This document shows, one piece after another, positions 16,163-25,567 of a stretch of 45,425 nt of DNA (position 1 is the first letter of the stretch; every line of letters begins with the position of its first letter). Source of the DNA: an uncultured Eubacteriales bacterium (GTDB taxonomy: Bacteria; Bacillota; Clostridia; Peptostreptococcales; Anaerovoracaceae). The notes beneath the pieces were generated by a model. That model searched no databases, was not told where the DNA came from, and worked only from the letters and a program-made list of their open reading frames with translations. The position numbers were made by a program, and so were the translations under genes. The stretch is from assembly GCA_902795135.1 (NCBI GenBank), contig CADBJW010000018.1:1-45425 (forward strand), in the 5' to 3' direction.

Positions 16163-19100
16163 ATGAGTTTTACCCATTTACACGTACATACAGAATACAG
16201 CCTCTTAGACGGGGCCTCCAGAATCGGAAATCTCGTTTCCAGAGCCAAAGAACTGGGCATGGACTCCCTGGCGATCACGGACCACGGAGTCATGTTTGGT
16301 GTGATCGATTTTTACCGGGAATGCCAAAAGCAGGGCATCAAGCCGATTATCGGCTGCGAGGTATATACGGCAGCCAGAACGAGATTTGATAAAGATGTCG
16401 AAAAAGATAAACACATGGGACATCTTATTTTGCTTGCAGAAAACAACGAAGGCTACAAAAACCTGATGAAAATCGTATCCGAAGGATTCCGAAACGGGTT
16501 TTACTACAAGCCGAGAATCGATAAAGACGTCCTGCGCCAGTACAGCAAAGGCATCATCGCCACATCTGCCTGTCTGGCCGGGGACGTGCAGCGGCATCTT
16601 TTGAACGGCGACTATGCCGGAGCCAAGAAAGAAGCTCTGGAAATGCTGGAAATCTTCGGGGAAGGGAATTACTTCCTGGAGCTGCAGGATCAGGGTCTGG
16701 AAGAAGAAGCCAGAATCCTTCCGGACATGAAGCGTCTCCACGAAGAAACGGGCATTCCATTTGTAGCGACCAACGATGTCCATTATGTTCTGCAGGAGGA
16801 CGCGCAGGCACAGGACGTGCTCATGTGCATCCAGACGGCGACCACCATCGATGAAGACAACCGGATGCGTTTTGCCAACGACCAGTTCTATCTCAAATCC
16901 GAAGAGGAAATGCGCAAAATCTTCAGCAATACGCCGGAGGCTTGCGACAACACAGCGAAAATCGCGGAGCGGTGCGATGTGAGCTTTACCTTCGGGGAAC
17001 TGCATCTGCCGGAATTTCATGCTCCCGATGGCATGAGCAACCGGGACTACCTGCGCAGCCTTTGCGAGATGGGCCTAAAGGACCGCTATGAAAGGGTGAC
17101 GGAGGACTTGCAGCAGCGACTGGATTACGAGCTGTCGACCATCGAAAACATGGGCTATGTGGAATACTTCCTGATTGTTTGGGACTTTATCAATTTCGCC
17201 AAGAGTCAGGGAATCATGGTGGGACCGGGCAGAGGATCCGCGGCAGGGTCCATTGTCGCTTACGTGCTCAAAATCACCGACATCGACCCGATCAAACACG
17301 GTTTGATCTTTGAACGGTTCTTAAATCCGGAGCGTGTCAGCATGCCGGATATCGACATTGACTTTTGCTACGAGAGGCGCGGTGAAGTAATCGATTATGT
17401 CACCGAAAAATACGGCAAAGACAACGTATCCCAAATCATTACCTTCGGAACCATGAAAGCCAAGCAAGCCGTCCGGGATGTCGGACGGGTGCTCAACGTC
17501 AGCTATCAGGACACGGACGCCATCGCAAAGGCCATTCCGAACGCCCTGAAAATGACCATCGACAAAGCCCTGGAAATGAGTCCGGAACTCAAAGAAATGT
17601 ACGATTCCAGCGAACAGACCAGGCAGGTCATCGATATGGCAAAGGCCATCGAGGGGATGCCGCGGCATGCATCGACCCACGCAGCCGGCGTTGTAATTTC
17701 CAGATTGCCACTGGATGAATACGTGCCTTTGTATTTGGCGGACAAAGGCCTTTCGACTCAGTTCAATATGACGACCATTGAGGAACTGGGACTTCTCAAG
17801 ATGGACTTTCTCGGGCTTCGTAATCTGACGATCATCCGGGACGCACTGGAAATGATCGAGGCCAACTACGGGACCCATCTGGATCTGTCTAAAATCGAAT
17901 ACAATGACCCGGCAGTTTTTGAAACCATCTCAAGCGGCAACACCCAGGGAATCTTCCAGCTGGAAAGTGGCGGCATGACGTCCTTTATGAAAAACCTGAA
18001 GCCGGACTGTTTCGAAGATATCGTGGCGGGCATCGCTCTTTATCGGCCAGGCCCGATGGCATCGATTCCGACCTATATCGACAACAAGAAAAACCCGGAG
18101 CACGTCCGATACGTGCACGAAAGTCTGAAACCGATTCTGTCGGTCACCTATGGGTGCATGGTCTATCAGGAACAGGTCATGCAGATCGTCCGTGACCTTG
18201 GCGGATACTCTTACGGCAGATCCGATTTGGTCCGCCGTGCCATGAGTAAGAAAAAGATGGACGTCATGTTAGAAGAAAAAGTCCACTTCCTAAAGGGCTG
18301 CGCACAGAACGGCGTTCCGGAAGAAGCGGCGGAGGAAATCTTTAACCAGATGATCAGCTTTGCCGAATACGCATTCAACAAATCCCACGCGGCAGCGTAT
18401 GCGGTATTGGCCTATGAGACGGCCTTCCTCAAGACCCACTATCCGGTGGAATTCATGGCTGCTCTCATGAGCAGCGTGATGGGTGATGCAAAAGCCATGG
18501 CCCATTACATTCGGAACTGCTCCGAAATGGGAATCGAAGTACTGCCGCCGGATGTGAACGAAAGCAGCAAGAAGTTTACCGTTGTATTTGACGAACAGGA
18601 TACGGCGAAGAAACACGGGAAGATCCGGTTCGGTCTCCTTGGCATCAAGAACCTTGGAGAGGCGGCCATCGACGCCATCATTGATGCCAGAAACCAAAAG
18701 GGAGCACCTCAGGATATTTTCCGGTTTATCGATAACATCGATATTCACAAAGTAAACAAGAAAGCCGTTGAGAGTCTGATCAAATCCGGCGCTATGGATA
18801 GTCTCAACGAAAACCGGGCGGCCCATATGGGAATCTACGAGACCCTGATGGATTCGGCCCAATCCTCGGCGAAACGGTCTCTGGAGGGACAGATCTCTTT
18901 GTTCCAGACCAATGCGGAATCCATGGAAGCAAGTACTTCCAGAGAGCTGCCAAAGGTCCGGAATTTTGATTTGGATATTCTGACGGCTCAGGAAAAAGAT
19001 ATGCTGGGCGTATATTTGACCAATCACCCTCTTGACGAATATGCAGATATCATTCAAAATAATGTATCTGTGACCAGTCAGGATCTGGCACTGTCGGCTG

Positions 19101-19687
19101 ACAGTGAAGAAGATGACATGGTCGAAAGCAATGTAACAGACGGCATGAGTGCTGTGATGGCCGGTATCATCACAGGCAAGAAAACTCTGATCACCAAGAA
19201 TGGCAAGATGATGGCCTTTGTGGAGATGGAAGATATGTTCGGGCCGGTAGAAGTGGTCGTGTTCCCGAACGTCTACGAGCGGTGCAGTTCCATCATCGAA
19301 GAAGACTCCATCATATCCGTCAAGGGCAACATCAATTTCAAAGAAGGCGAAACGCCAAAGATCCTCGCCAACGAGATCGTGGATCTGAAGGAACTGAAAA
19401 ACGCCCTCTCGCAAAAGCAGCCGGAACCGATCCAGGAACAACCGGACGGGATATTTAAAATCCGGCTTCCGGAAGGGGACGGTGTGCATAACATCGAAGA
19501 ACAGAACAATGCCGTTCTGGCTGAGCTCTCAGAGGTCATGAAAAAGTATCCAGGGAATTGGCAGGCCATCATTTATTATCCACAGGGGGGATCCAGACGA
19601 ACTGGCAAACAGCTTTGGGCGGATCCGTGCCAGGCCTTTGGAGAAGAAATCGAAAAAATAGTAGGAAAGGGAAATTATAAAGTATGA
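16163..19687 (+). CDS. dnaE: DNA polymerase III subunit alpha (DnaE)
   Basis: This is a replicative polymerase alpha subunit of 1174 residues, a normal DnaE1 length. The PHP domain opens with THLHVHTEYSLLDG (H5, H7, H9). The polymerase core contains GPGRGSAAGS and PDIDIDF with catalytic aspartates near D396-D400. The helix-hairpin-helix and OB-fold region follows at about 990-1065 (GMSAVMAGIITGKKTLITKN). It overlaps pfkA by the 4-nt ATGA, a pairing common in Clostridia and Bacilli. Clostridia often carry PolC as well, which is not in this window. Confidence 0.98.
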   Translation: MSFTHLHVHTEYSLLDGASRIGNLVSRAKELGMDSLAITDHGVMFGVIDFYRECQKQGIKPIIGCEVYTAARTRFDKDVEKDKHMGHLILLAENNEGYKNLMKIVSEGFRNGFYYKPRIDKDVLRQYSKGIIATSACLAGDVQRHLLNGDYAGAKKEALEMLEIFGEGNYFLELQDQGLEEEARILPDMKRLHEETGIPFVATNDVHYVLQEDAQAQDVLMCIQTATTIDEDNRMRFANDQFYLKSEEEMRKIFSNTPEACDNTAKIAERCDVSFTFGELHLPEFHAPDGMSNRDYLRSLCEMGLKDRYERVTEDLQQRLDYELSTIENMGYVEYFLIVWDFINFAKSQGIMVGPGRGSAAGSIVAYVLKITDIDPIKHGLIFERFLNPERVSMPDIDIDFCYERRGEVIDYVTEKYGKDNVSQIITFGTMKAKQAVRDVGRVLNVSYQDTDAIAKAIPNALKMTIDKALEMSPELKEMYDSSEQTRQVIDMAKAIEGMPRHASTHAAGVVISRLPLDEYVPLYLADKGLSTQFNMTTIEELGLLKMDFLGLRNLTIIRDALEMIEANYGTHLDLSKIEYNDPAVFETISSGNTQGIFQLESGGMTSFMKNLKPDCFEDIVAGIALYRPGPMASIPTYIDNKKNPEHVRYVHESLKPILSVTYGCMVYQEQVMQIVRDLGGYSYGRSDLVRRAMSKKKMDVMLEEKVHFLKGCAQNGVPEEAAEEIFNQMISFAEYAFNKSHAAAYAVLAYETAFLKTHYPVEFMAALMSSVMGDAKAMAHYIRNCSEMGIEVLPPDVNESSKKFTVVFDEQDTAKKHGKIRFGLLGIKNLGEAAIDAIIDARNQKGAPQDIFRFIDNIDIHKVNKKAVESLIKSGAMDSLNENRAAHMGIYETLMDSAQSSAKRSLEGQISLFQTNAESMEASTSRELPKVRNFDLDILTAQEKDMLGVYLTNHPLDEYADIIQNNVSVTSQDLALSADSEEDDMVESNVTDGMSAVMAGIITGKKTLITKNGKMMAFVEMEDMFGPVEVVVFPNVYERCSSIIEEDSIISVKGNINFKEGETPKILANEIVDLKELKNALSQKQPEPIQEQPDGIFKIRLPEGDGVHNIEEQNNAVLAELSEVMKKYPGNWQAIIYYPQGGSRRTGKQLWADPCQAFGEEIEKIVGKGNYKV

Positions 19688-20643
19688 AACGAATCGGTGT
19701 ACTGACAAGCGGCGGCGATGCGCCGGGAATGAACGCAGCCATTCGGGCTGTTGTCCGGCAGGGCATTGCGTTGAATATGGAAGTCTATGGAATCCAGCGG
19801 GGCTACGAAGGGCTTTTGGATGGAGACATAGAAAAGATGGAATCTTACTCCGTGGGAGACATCTTGCAAAGAGGCGGGACTATGCTTCGGACAGCACGGA
19901 GCAAGCGGTTTCTGGAAGATAAATGGATCGACCACGCTGCCAAGATGCTGGAAACATTTGGTATCGAAGGACTGGTGGTAATTGGCGGAGAAGGCTCCTT
20001 CAAAGGCGGAAACGAACTGTCCAAGCGGGGCGTCAAAGTCATGGGCGTTCCGGGAACCATTGATAACGATCTGGGTTATACGGACTATTCCATTGGATTT
20101 GATACGGCAGTCAATACGATTCTCGGACTGATTACAAACATTCGGGACACGTCCTCATCCCATGAGCGGTCAACGATCATCGAAGTCATGGGACGAAACT
20201 GCGGAGATCTGGCCCTTTACGCCGGACTGGCAGGCGGCGCGGATGTCATCATGATCCCGGAAGTAGACATGGATATTAAAGAAGTCTGCCGCAGAGTCCT
20301 GCGGGGACAGCGCTCCGGAAAGGCTCACAGCCTCATTCTGAAGGCGGAAGGCGTACAGATGGATGCAGCGGAACTGGCCAAAGTGCTGGAAGAAATGACA
20401 TCCCGGGAAGCCAGGACCGTCGTTCCAGGATACATCCAAAGAGGCGGCAGCCCAACGGAAGCAGACCGCAGACTGGCTTCTCAGACAGCTGCAAAAGCCG
20501 TGCAACTGCTCTATGACGATACGCCAAGCAGAGCCATCGGCGTACAAGAAGGTCAGATCATTTCCGTGGAACTGGCAAAAGCCATCGAAATGAAACGGGA
20601 ATTCAGACGGGACATCTATGAACTGGCGGAAATACTCGCATGA
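19684..20643 (+). CDS. pfkA: ATP-dependent 6-phosphofructokinase
   Basis: This enzyme phosphorylates fructose 6-phosphate to fructose 1,6-bisphosphate in glycolysis. At 319 residues it has the bacterial PfkA size. It shows the ATP-binding GGDAPGMNAAIRAVV start, GGEGSFKGG, the catalytic PGTIDNDL segment, MGRNCGDLA and the GYIQRGGSPT fructose-phosphate region. It is translationally coupled to dnaE by ATGA. The stop at 20641-20643 directly abuts the stop of minus-strand dinB with no intergenic base, so the two transcripts must terminate inside each other or downstream. Confidence 0.98.
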   Translation: MKRIGVLTSGGDAPGMNAAIRAVVRQGIALNMEVYGIQRGYEGLLDGDIEKMESYSVGDILQRGGTMLRTARSKRFLEDKWIDHAAKMLETFGIEGLVVIGGEGSFKGGNELSKRGVKVMGVPGTIDNDLGYTDYSIGFDTAVNTILGLITNIRDTSSSHERSTIIEVMGRNCGDLALYAGLAGGADVIMIPEVDMDIKEVCRRVLRGQRSGKAHSLILKAEGVQMDAAELAKVLEEMTSREARTVVPGYIQRGGSPTEADRRLASQTAAKAVQLLYDDTPSRAIGVQEGQIISVELAKAIEMKREFRRDIYELAEILA

Positions 20644-21867
20644 TTAAAAATCTCGGTTCATGATGCCGGCGAATCCAATGGCATCGGAACCGAATTTTTT
20701 TCGGATATCATCCATGGTCCGTTCGACTTTTTCACCTTGCTGGGTGCGGAGATTTTCCGATGCAAAGAGGGAAAGCTGCTCCGCCTGATCCTCGTCACAG
20801 AGGTTGATGCCGGTCACCGAAAGCATCCGGATCGGTTCCTTTAGATTCCAGGAAGATCGGATGATTTCCATGGCATTTTCAGAAATGACGTCGGTCAGAT
20901 TGGTCGGATTATCCAGTTGGGTCTGACGGGAGATCACCTTCAGGGATTTGTTTTTGATATCGACTTTCACACCAAAGGCTTTCATGTGGTTTTTACGAAG
21001 TCTTCGGGCGACTTCAGCGGAAATGCTCATGACAGCTTTTTTGATGTCTTCTTCGCCTTGCAGATCCCGGCTGAAGGTCACGTTGTGGCCCACGGACTTT
21101 GCCTTTGCGCGCTGGTCGAAGCGAAGGACCGGCGTGGTATCCAGGCCATTTGCGTAATCGTGGATATCACCGCCGTGACGACCCAAAAGCCCGGCAACCA
21201 TGTTCCGGTCGGAACGAGCCAACTCTCCAATGGTCGAAATGCCGCATTTACGCAGCTTCCCGGCGGTTGCTTCGCCGACAAAAAACAGTTCCCCGATATC
21301 CAAAGGCCACAGCAGGTCTTTGAAATTGTCGCGGGAAATCACCGTCGTAGCATCCGGTTTTTTGTATTCACTACCCATCTTGGCAAAAATCTTATTAAAA
21401 GAGACACCCGCGGACAGGGTAAGTCCGTAGGTTTCACGGACGCGGGTGCGAATCTCATCGGCAATTTGCTTGCCGCTTCCAAAAAGCTTTTGGCTTGCGG
21501 TCACATCCAGCCAGCTTTCGTCGACGCTGAAGGGTTCCACCTGATCGGTGTAATCCAGATAGATTTCGTTGATCAGCTTGCTGTAGTGGCGGTATTTTTC
21601 GTGATGAGGCGGAACCGTAACAAGGTCCGGACACTTTTTTTTCGCCTGCCAGATCGTTTCCGCGGTGACGATGCCGAAAGATTTGGCAATCTCGTTTTTG
21701 GCAAGGATGATGCCGTGACGGTTGTCCGGGCTGCCACTGACCGCCATGGGTTTATCCCGGAGCTGCGGATAGTCGAGAAGTTCTACAGAAGCGAAGAACC
21801 CGTTCATGTCGCAGTGCAGTATGACCCGGTCTGTATGATTGGATTTTGCCTTCGTTTTGTTATCCAT
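20644..21867 (-). CDS. dinB: DNA polymerase IV (Y-family translesion polymerase)
   Basis: This is a translesion DNA polymerase of about 407 residues. It has HCDMNGFFASVE (first catalytic Asp), FSVDESWLDVT (catalytic Asp-Glu), the thumb/HhH region and a little-finger domain. Near the C-terminus is QLSLF, a good match to a beta-clamp-binding motif. A TTG 24 nt further upstream keeps the frame, but it lies upstream of the -10 box TATAAT, so ATG 21867 is preferred. That ATG lies exactly where transcription should begin and has no Shine-Dalgarno, so the message is probably leaderless. I see no LexA-type box. The gene is convergent with pfkA. Confidence 0.95.
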   Translation of the reverse strand: MDNKTKAKSNHTDRVILHCDMNGFFASVELLDYPQLRDKPMAVSGSPDNRHGIILAKNEIAKSFGIVTAETIWQAKKKCPDLVTVPPHHEKYRHYSKLINEIYLDYTDQVEPFSVDESWLDVTASQKLFGSGKQIADEIRTRVRETYGLTLSAGVSFNKIFAKMGSEYKKPDATTVISRDNFKDLLWPLDIGELFFVGEATAGKLRKCGISTIGELARSDRNMVAGLLGRHGGDIHDYANGLDTTPVLRFDQRAKAKSVGHNVTFSRDLQGEEDIKKAVMSISAEVARRLRKNHMKAFGVKVDIKNKSLKVISRQTQLDNPTNLTDVISENAMEIIRSSWNLKEPIRMLSVTGINLCDEDQAEQLSLFASENLRTQQGEKVERTMDDIRKKFGSDAIGFAGIMNRDF

Positions 21868-21873
21868 AACTGC

Positions 21874-21882
21874 ATTATACCA
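21874..21882 (-). promoter_or_regulatory. Extended -10 promoter of dinB
   Basis: On the minus strand, TGG plus TATAAT (21874-21879) lies 6 nt before the ATG at 21867. A weak -35 (TTTTGT, 21897-21902) is 17 nt upstream. Confidence 0.6.
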
Positions 21883-21928
21883 CAGGGACAAATATCACAA
21901 AATCTTCATTCAAATGGCAGGGGCTTTA

Positions 21929-21937
21929 TGTTATAAT
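21929..21937 (+). promoter_or_regulatory. Extended -10 promoter of the small membrane gene at 21971
   Basis: TGT plus TATAAT (21932-21937) form an extended -10 element. It drives the + strand genes away from dinB and is followed by GGAAAGGGGA before ATG 21971. Confidence 0.6.
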
Positions 21938-21970
21938 ACTTCAGTAATAAGGAAAGGGGAAAAATTGACT

Positions 21971-22129
21971 ATGTTGAGCAAGATTATCGAAATGAATCGG
22001 AGCCTTCGCAAGTTGTTCCTGATTTTAGGGGGATTATTTGCATTAGCAAAATTAACCGAAAAGAAAAATACATTTACGGATGAAGATAAATACGGATACC
22101 AGACGAAAGAATTTGACGATATCTGGTAG
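21971..22129 (+). CDS. Small single-helix protein, unknown function
   Basis: This 52-residue protein starts MLSKIIEMNRSLRKL, has one short hydrophobic helix (about 14-26) and a charged, acidic C-terminus ending EFDDIW. It has its own extended -10 promoter and a GGAAAGGGGA ribosome binding site about 10 nt before ATG 21971. It lies 18 nt before the DUF308 gene, so the two are likely cotranscribed. I recognise no family. Confidence 0.6.
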   Translation: MLSKIIEMNRSLRKLFLILGGLFALAKLTEKKNTFTDEDKYGYQTKEFDDIW

Positions 22130-22147
22130 TAAGGGAGTATAGAATAT

Positions 22148-22843
22148 ATGAAAGTACTGACTATAGCCGGTGGTATTTTAATGGTTGCGGGAGGCGCCTT
22201 TTGTTTTATCAACACAGGACAGACCTTCCTGAACATCGCTTTCGTCGTTGGTGCAATAATGGTTATCAACGGCGTTATTCATTCACTGGCATACTTTATT
22301 GGACGAGGCTTAAACAATCGAGGCGATAACAACGGATGGATCCTGATCGACGGGCTTTTGACCCTGCTGCTTGGAATCCTGATTCTGTGTAACCAGTTGG
22401 TGGTCGACATGGCCATTCCGATGATCTTCGGAATGTGGGTTCTGGTATCAGGGCTCCTCAGACTGGAGGCTGCTACGCGAATCAACCGCGAAAAGAAGAG
22501 CGGCAATTTCAAGGCAACCCTGGCAACCGGGATCATCACAACGCTCATCGGGATCTTTGGGTTCGTGGACCCGCTGATCACCTGGGTCAGCCTGGTCGCT
22601 CTTTTGGGAATCTTCCTCCTGATGCAGGGCATCAACGCCATCGAGCTGGGTATCAATATGCCGCATGAGAAGAAGTCTTACGTGAAAGTTTACCGACGTC
22701 CAAAAGAAGCGGTTAAAATCGATGACGAAGTAGACGAAAGTCCGGATGCAGTCGCCAGCAGATTTGAGAATATCAAAGAAAAGGCACAGCAGGCCGAAGA
22801 AATAGAAATCATTGAAACTCTTGTCACGAAACAGCAGAGGTGA
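22148..22843 (+). CDS. DUF308 (HdeD-like) membrane protein
   Basis: This 231-residue protein has about six membrane helices in three hairpin pairs within residues 1-175 (for example IAGGILMVAGGAFCF and LIDGLLTLLLGILILC). That arrangement matches DUF308/HdeD, a family linked to acid resistance in E. coli but of unknown function here. A cytoplasmic tail of about 55 charged residues follows. Its stop overlaps the ribosome binding site of the downstream flavoprotein gene. Confidence 0.82.
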   Translation: MKVLTIAGGILMVAGGAFCFINTGQTFLNIAFVVGAIMVINGVIHSLAYFIGRGLNNRGDNNGWILIDGLLTLLLGILILCNQLVVDMAIPMIFGMWVLVSGLLRLEAATRINREKKSGNFKATLATGIITTLIGIFGFVDPLITWVSLVALLGIFLLMQGINAIELGINMPHEKKSYVKVYRRPKEAVKIDDEVDESPDAVASRFENIKEKAQQAEEIEIIETLVTKQQR

Positions 22844-22844
22844 A

Positions 22845-23984
22845 ATGAGAAGATTTGACGTATGCATTATAGGGGGCGGAGCGGCCGGACTGGCGGTCGC
22901 CGCTCTCTTAGACGACAATCTCAAAGTATGCATTTTAGAAAAAAATGAAATCCCTGGACGCAAGCTCCTGGCCACAGGCGGAGGCAGATGCAATCTGACC
23001 AATGAAGCCTGTCAGGGCAAAGATGCGACCTTGGATTTTTTTGCGTCTATAGGTCTTGCGACTCACTGCGATGAAGAAGGACGCTACTACCCTTACACGA
23101 ACCGGGCTGCGGATGTGCGGCAGGCACTGCTAAATGCCCAGGGAAGTCATGTCGAAACCCTGTATGGCTTTACAGTAGAACGTCTGGAACGCATCGAAAG
23201 CGGCTTTGTGATTGGATCCGCATCGGACGCAGATCCGGAGATTTGTGCGACCAGCGTCGTACTAGCCACTGGCGGCAAAGCAGCGCCCCAGTACGGGACG
23301 ACCGGAGACGGGTACGCCCTCGCCAAGGCAGCCGGTCATAGGGTAAGCCGATTGTTCCCCATTTTGGCACCTGTGGAATGTGCCGACGAAGACGGGCTGA
23401 ATCTTTCGTCCGTAAAAGGAATTCGCGCAAAGGCTTCGGCAAGACTTTGGAAAGACGGAAAACCCGTTGGTGAGCGGGCAGAGGCCGGAGAAGTGCAGTT
23501 TACTGCAGACGGCCTTTCGGGAATCTGTATTTTTAATCTGACCCCATACATCAAGGCAGAAGACGGAGAGGCACCGAAAGACGCCATGAAGCGGTTTTGC
23601 ATTACCCTGGATCTGGCGCCGGACTTCTGCGAAGAGGATCTGAGAGAAAGGAAATCTTCCTTTGGAATATTGACCCGGGAACTGGCCGACCTTGCCGATC
23701 AAAAAATGCAGCTTCGAAACTGCGGACCGGAGTTGATCAAAAACTGGACCTTTCAGGTTACAAACGTAAAAGGATGGCGCCAGGCACAGTGCACATCAGG
23801 CGGTGTCCTTTTGGAAGAAATTCACGAAAATACGATGGAGTCAAAAATATGGCCCGGATTGTATTTCGCAGGGGAGATCCTGAATGTACAGGGCCCTTGC
23901 GGAGGATTCAATCTGCAGAATGCATGGGAAACCGCAGCCAAAACAGCCCATGCGATCAATCATAAGAATAACACAAACCCATGA
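22845..23984 (+). CDS. HI0933/BaiN-family flavoprotein
   Basis: This FAD-dependent protein of 379 residues opens with the dinucleotide-binding motif FDVCIIGGGAAGLAVAALL. It continues with the family-typical PGRKLLATGGGRCNLTN and ends with the second FAD motif, PGLYFAGEILNVQGPCGGFNLQ. The HI0933 family has no settled physiological role; some members reduce bile-acid intermediates (BaiN). ATG 22845 is chosen over an in-frame start at 22812 because AGAGGTGA (22836-22843) sits just before it and the FAD motif follows at once. It overlaps the next flavoprotein gene by ATGA. Confidence 0.92.
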   Translation: MRRFDVCIIGGGAAGLAVAALLDDNLKVCILEKNEIPGRKLLATGGGRCNLTNEACQGKDATLDFFASIGLATHCDEEGRYYPYTNRAADVRQALLNAQGSHVETLYGFTVERLERIESGFVIGSASDADPEICATSVVLATGGKAAPQYGTTGDGYALAKAAGHRVSRLFPILAPVECADEDGLNLSSVKGIRAKASARLWKDGKPVGERAEAGEVQFTADGLSGICIFNLTPYIKAEDGEAPKDAMKRFCITLDLAPDFCEEDLRERKSSFGILTRELADLADQKMQLRNCGPELIKNWTFQVTNVKGWRQAQCTSGGVLLEEIHENTMESKIWPGLYFAGEILNVQGPCGGFNLQNAWETAAKTAHAINHKNNTNP

Positions 23985-25567
23985 GATATCGAGTTTCACA
24001 GATAAAAATAGCCCCGGAAGAAGGGATGGATCAGATCAAAGCGGCAGTCGAAAAAAAGGTCGCAAAGGCACTTCGGCGAAAAACCGGTCAAATGGAGATC
24101 CGCGATATAGAAATCATCCGGGAGTCCATCGATGCCAGAAAAAAGCCGGACGTGAAATTGGTCTACACCGTTGATTTTGAATTTGACGGGAGCCTGCCCT
24201 TTGAGAAGGCGGTAAAAAAACGCTACGAACCGGTCAAATGCACGGGCGTTCAGAGTGGCGGTGAACATGGAACATGCGTGGATGGCGGCCGGCCTGTGAT
24301 TGCAGGGTTTGGCCCTTGCGGTATGTTCGCGGCACTGATTTTGGCGGAGGCAGGTCTGCGGCCCATCGTTTTGGAACGGGGCAAGGCCGTGGAGGAACGC
24401 ATCCAGGATGTGCAGAAGTTTCAGAGCGGCCTATCTAGTCAGCCGGATCCTGAATCCAACATCCAGTTTGGGGAAGGCGGTGCAGGAACCTTTTCCGACG
24501 GGAAGCTGACCACCGGAATCAAAGACGTGCGCATACGAAAAGTGCTGGAAGAGTTCGTTCGTGCCGGCGCTGATCCGGAAATATTATATAAAAGCAAACC
24601 CCACATTGGAACCGACCGGCTGCAGACCATCGTCAGCAACCTGCGAAAGCGGATGGAAGCGCTAGGCGGAGAAATCCGGTTCGTCCAAAGGCTGGAACGC
24701 ATCATCGTAGAAGAAGACGAAGAGAACGGCACGCACCTTACAGGAATGGTGGTCCATGACAACGGCAGCGGAGAAAGGACAGAGCTGCCGGTGAAGACGC
24801 TGGTACTGGCCACAGGCCACAGCGCTCGGGATACCTTCCGGATGCTACATGATATGGGCGTGAAAATGGAGAAAAAACCCTTTTCCATTGGCGTTCGGAT
24901 CGAGCATCCACAGGAGATGATCAACCGGGTACAATACGGAGATCCGAAGCTGGCAGAGCTTCTGGGTGCTGCCGATTATAAATTAAATCACCGGTGCGAA
25001 AACGGGAGGGGCGTGTATACCTTTTGCATGTGCCCCGGCGGCACGGTGATCAACGCATCGACAGAACCTGCAACGCAGGTCACCAACGGCATGAGCAACA
25101 GTGCCCGGGACGGGGCGATGGCCAACAGCGGATTGCTGGTCGATGTACGGACCAGCGATCTGGGCGAGGGAGCCCTTGCCGGAATCGAGTTCCAGCGGAC
25201 CTACGAGCGGCTGGCGTGGCAGAACCAGGCGGTCTCTACCTACGGAAATTTCAAACGGGAAAGCAGCGATCCGGTGCGGAACAGTCTACCGGCCTTTGCG
25301 GCAGAAGCGATTCTGGAGGCCATGCCCTATTTGGGACGAAAGCTCAAAGGCTTCGACCGGGAAGACGCGAAGCTGACGGCCGTTGAGTCCCGCAGTTCCT
25401 CCCCGGTGAGGATTCTCCGGGATCAGGACATGCAGTCCAGCATCAAAGGGCTCATACCGGCGGGAGAAGGACCGGGCTATGCAGGAGGAATCATGTCTGC
25501 AGCTGTGGACGGAATCAAAGCTGCAGAGAAAATCATCATGAAGATTAATGAAAAAGGAGTAGAATGA
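23981..25567 (+). CDS. FAD-dependent dehydrogenase-like protein (COG2509)
   Basis: This flavoprotein has 528 residues. An N-terminal domain of about 90 residues, with a ferredoxin-like look, precedes the Rossmann motif VIAGFGPCGMFAALILAEAG (about 106-125). The conserved FGEGGAGTFSDGKLTTG segment follows, then CMCPGG and, near the end, GPGYAGGIMSAAVDG. These features match the widespread but uncharacterised COG2509 family. It overlaps the genes on both sides by ATGA, so it belongs to the operon running from 21971 through phoH. Confidence 0.93.
   Translation: MRYRVSQIKIAPEEGMDQIKAAVEKKVAKALRRKTGQMEIRDIEIIRESIDARKKPDVKLVYTVDFEFDGSLPFEKAVKKRYEPVKCTGVQSGGEHGTCVDGGRPVIAGFGPCGMFAALILAEAGLRPIVLERGKAVEERIQDVQKFQSGLSSQPDPESNIQFGEGGAGTFSDGKLTTGIKDVRIRKVLEEFVRAGADPEILYKSKPHIGTDRLQTIVSNLRKRMEALGGEIRFVQRLERIIVEEDEENGTHLTGMVVHDNGSGERTELPVKTLVLATGHSARDTFRMLHDMGVKMEKKPFSIGVRIEHPQEMINRVQYGDPKLAELLGAADYKLNHRCENGRGVYTFCMCPGGTVINASTEPATQVTNGMSNSARDGAMANSGLLVDVRTSDLGEGALAGIEFQRTYERLAWQNQAVSTYGNFKRESSDPVRNSLPAFAAEAILEAMPYLGRKLKGFDREDAKLTAVESRSSSPVRILRDQDMQSSIKGLIPAGEGPGYAGGIMSAAVDGIKAAEKIIMKINEKGVE

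Noticed and set aside
21868-21910. LexA (SOS) box before dinB
   Set aside because: No GAAC-N4-GTTC-like palindrome is present around the promoter.
20917-21936. Long + strand open frame (about 339 codons) opposite dinB
   Set aside because: It is a shadow of dinB with no family features, and dinB motifs are unambiguous on the minus strand.
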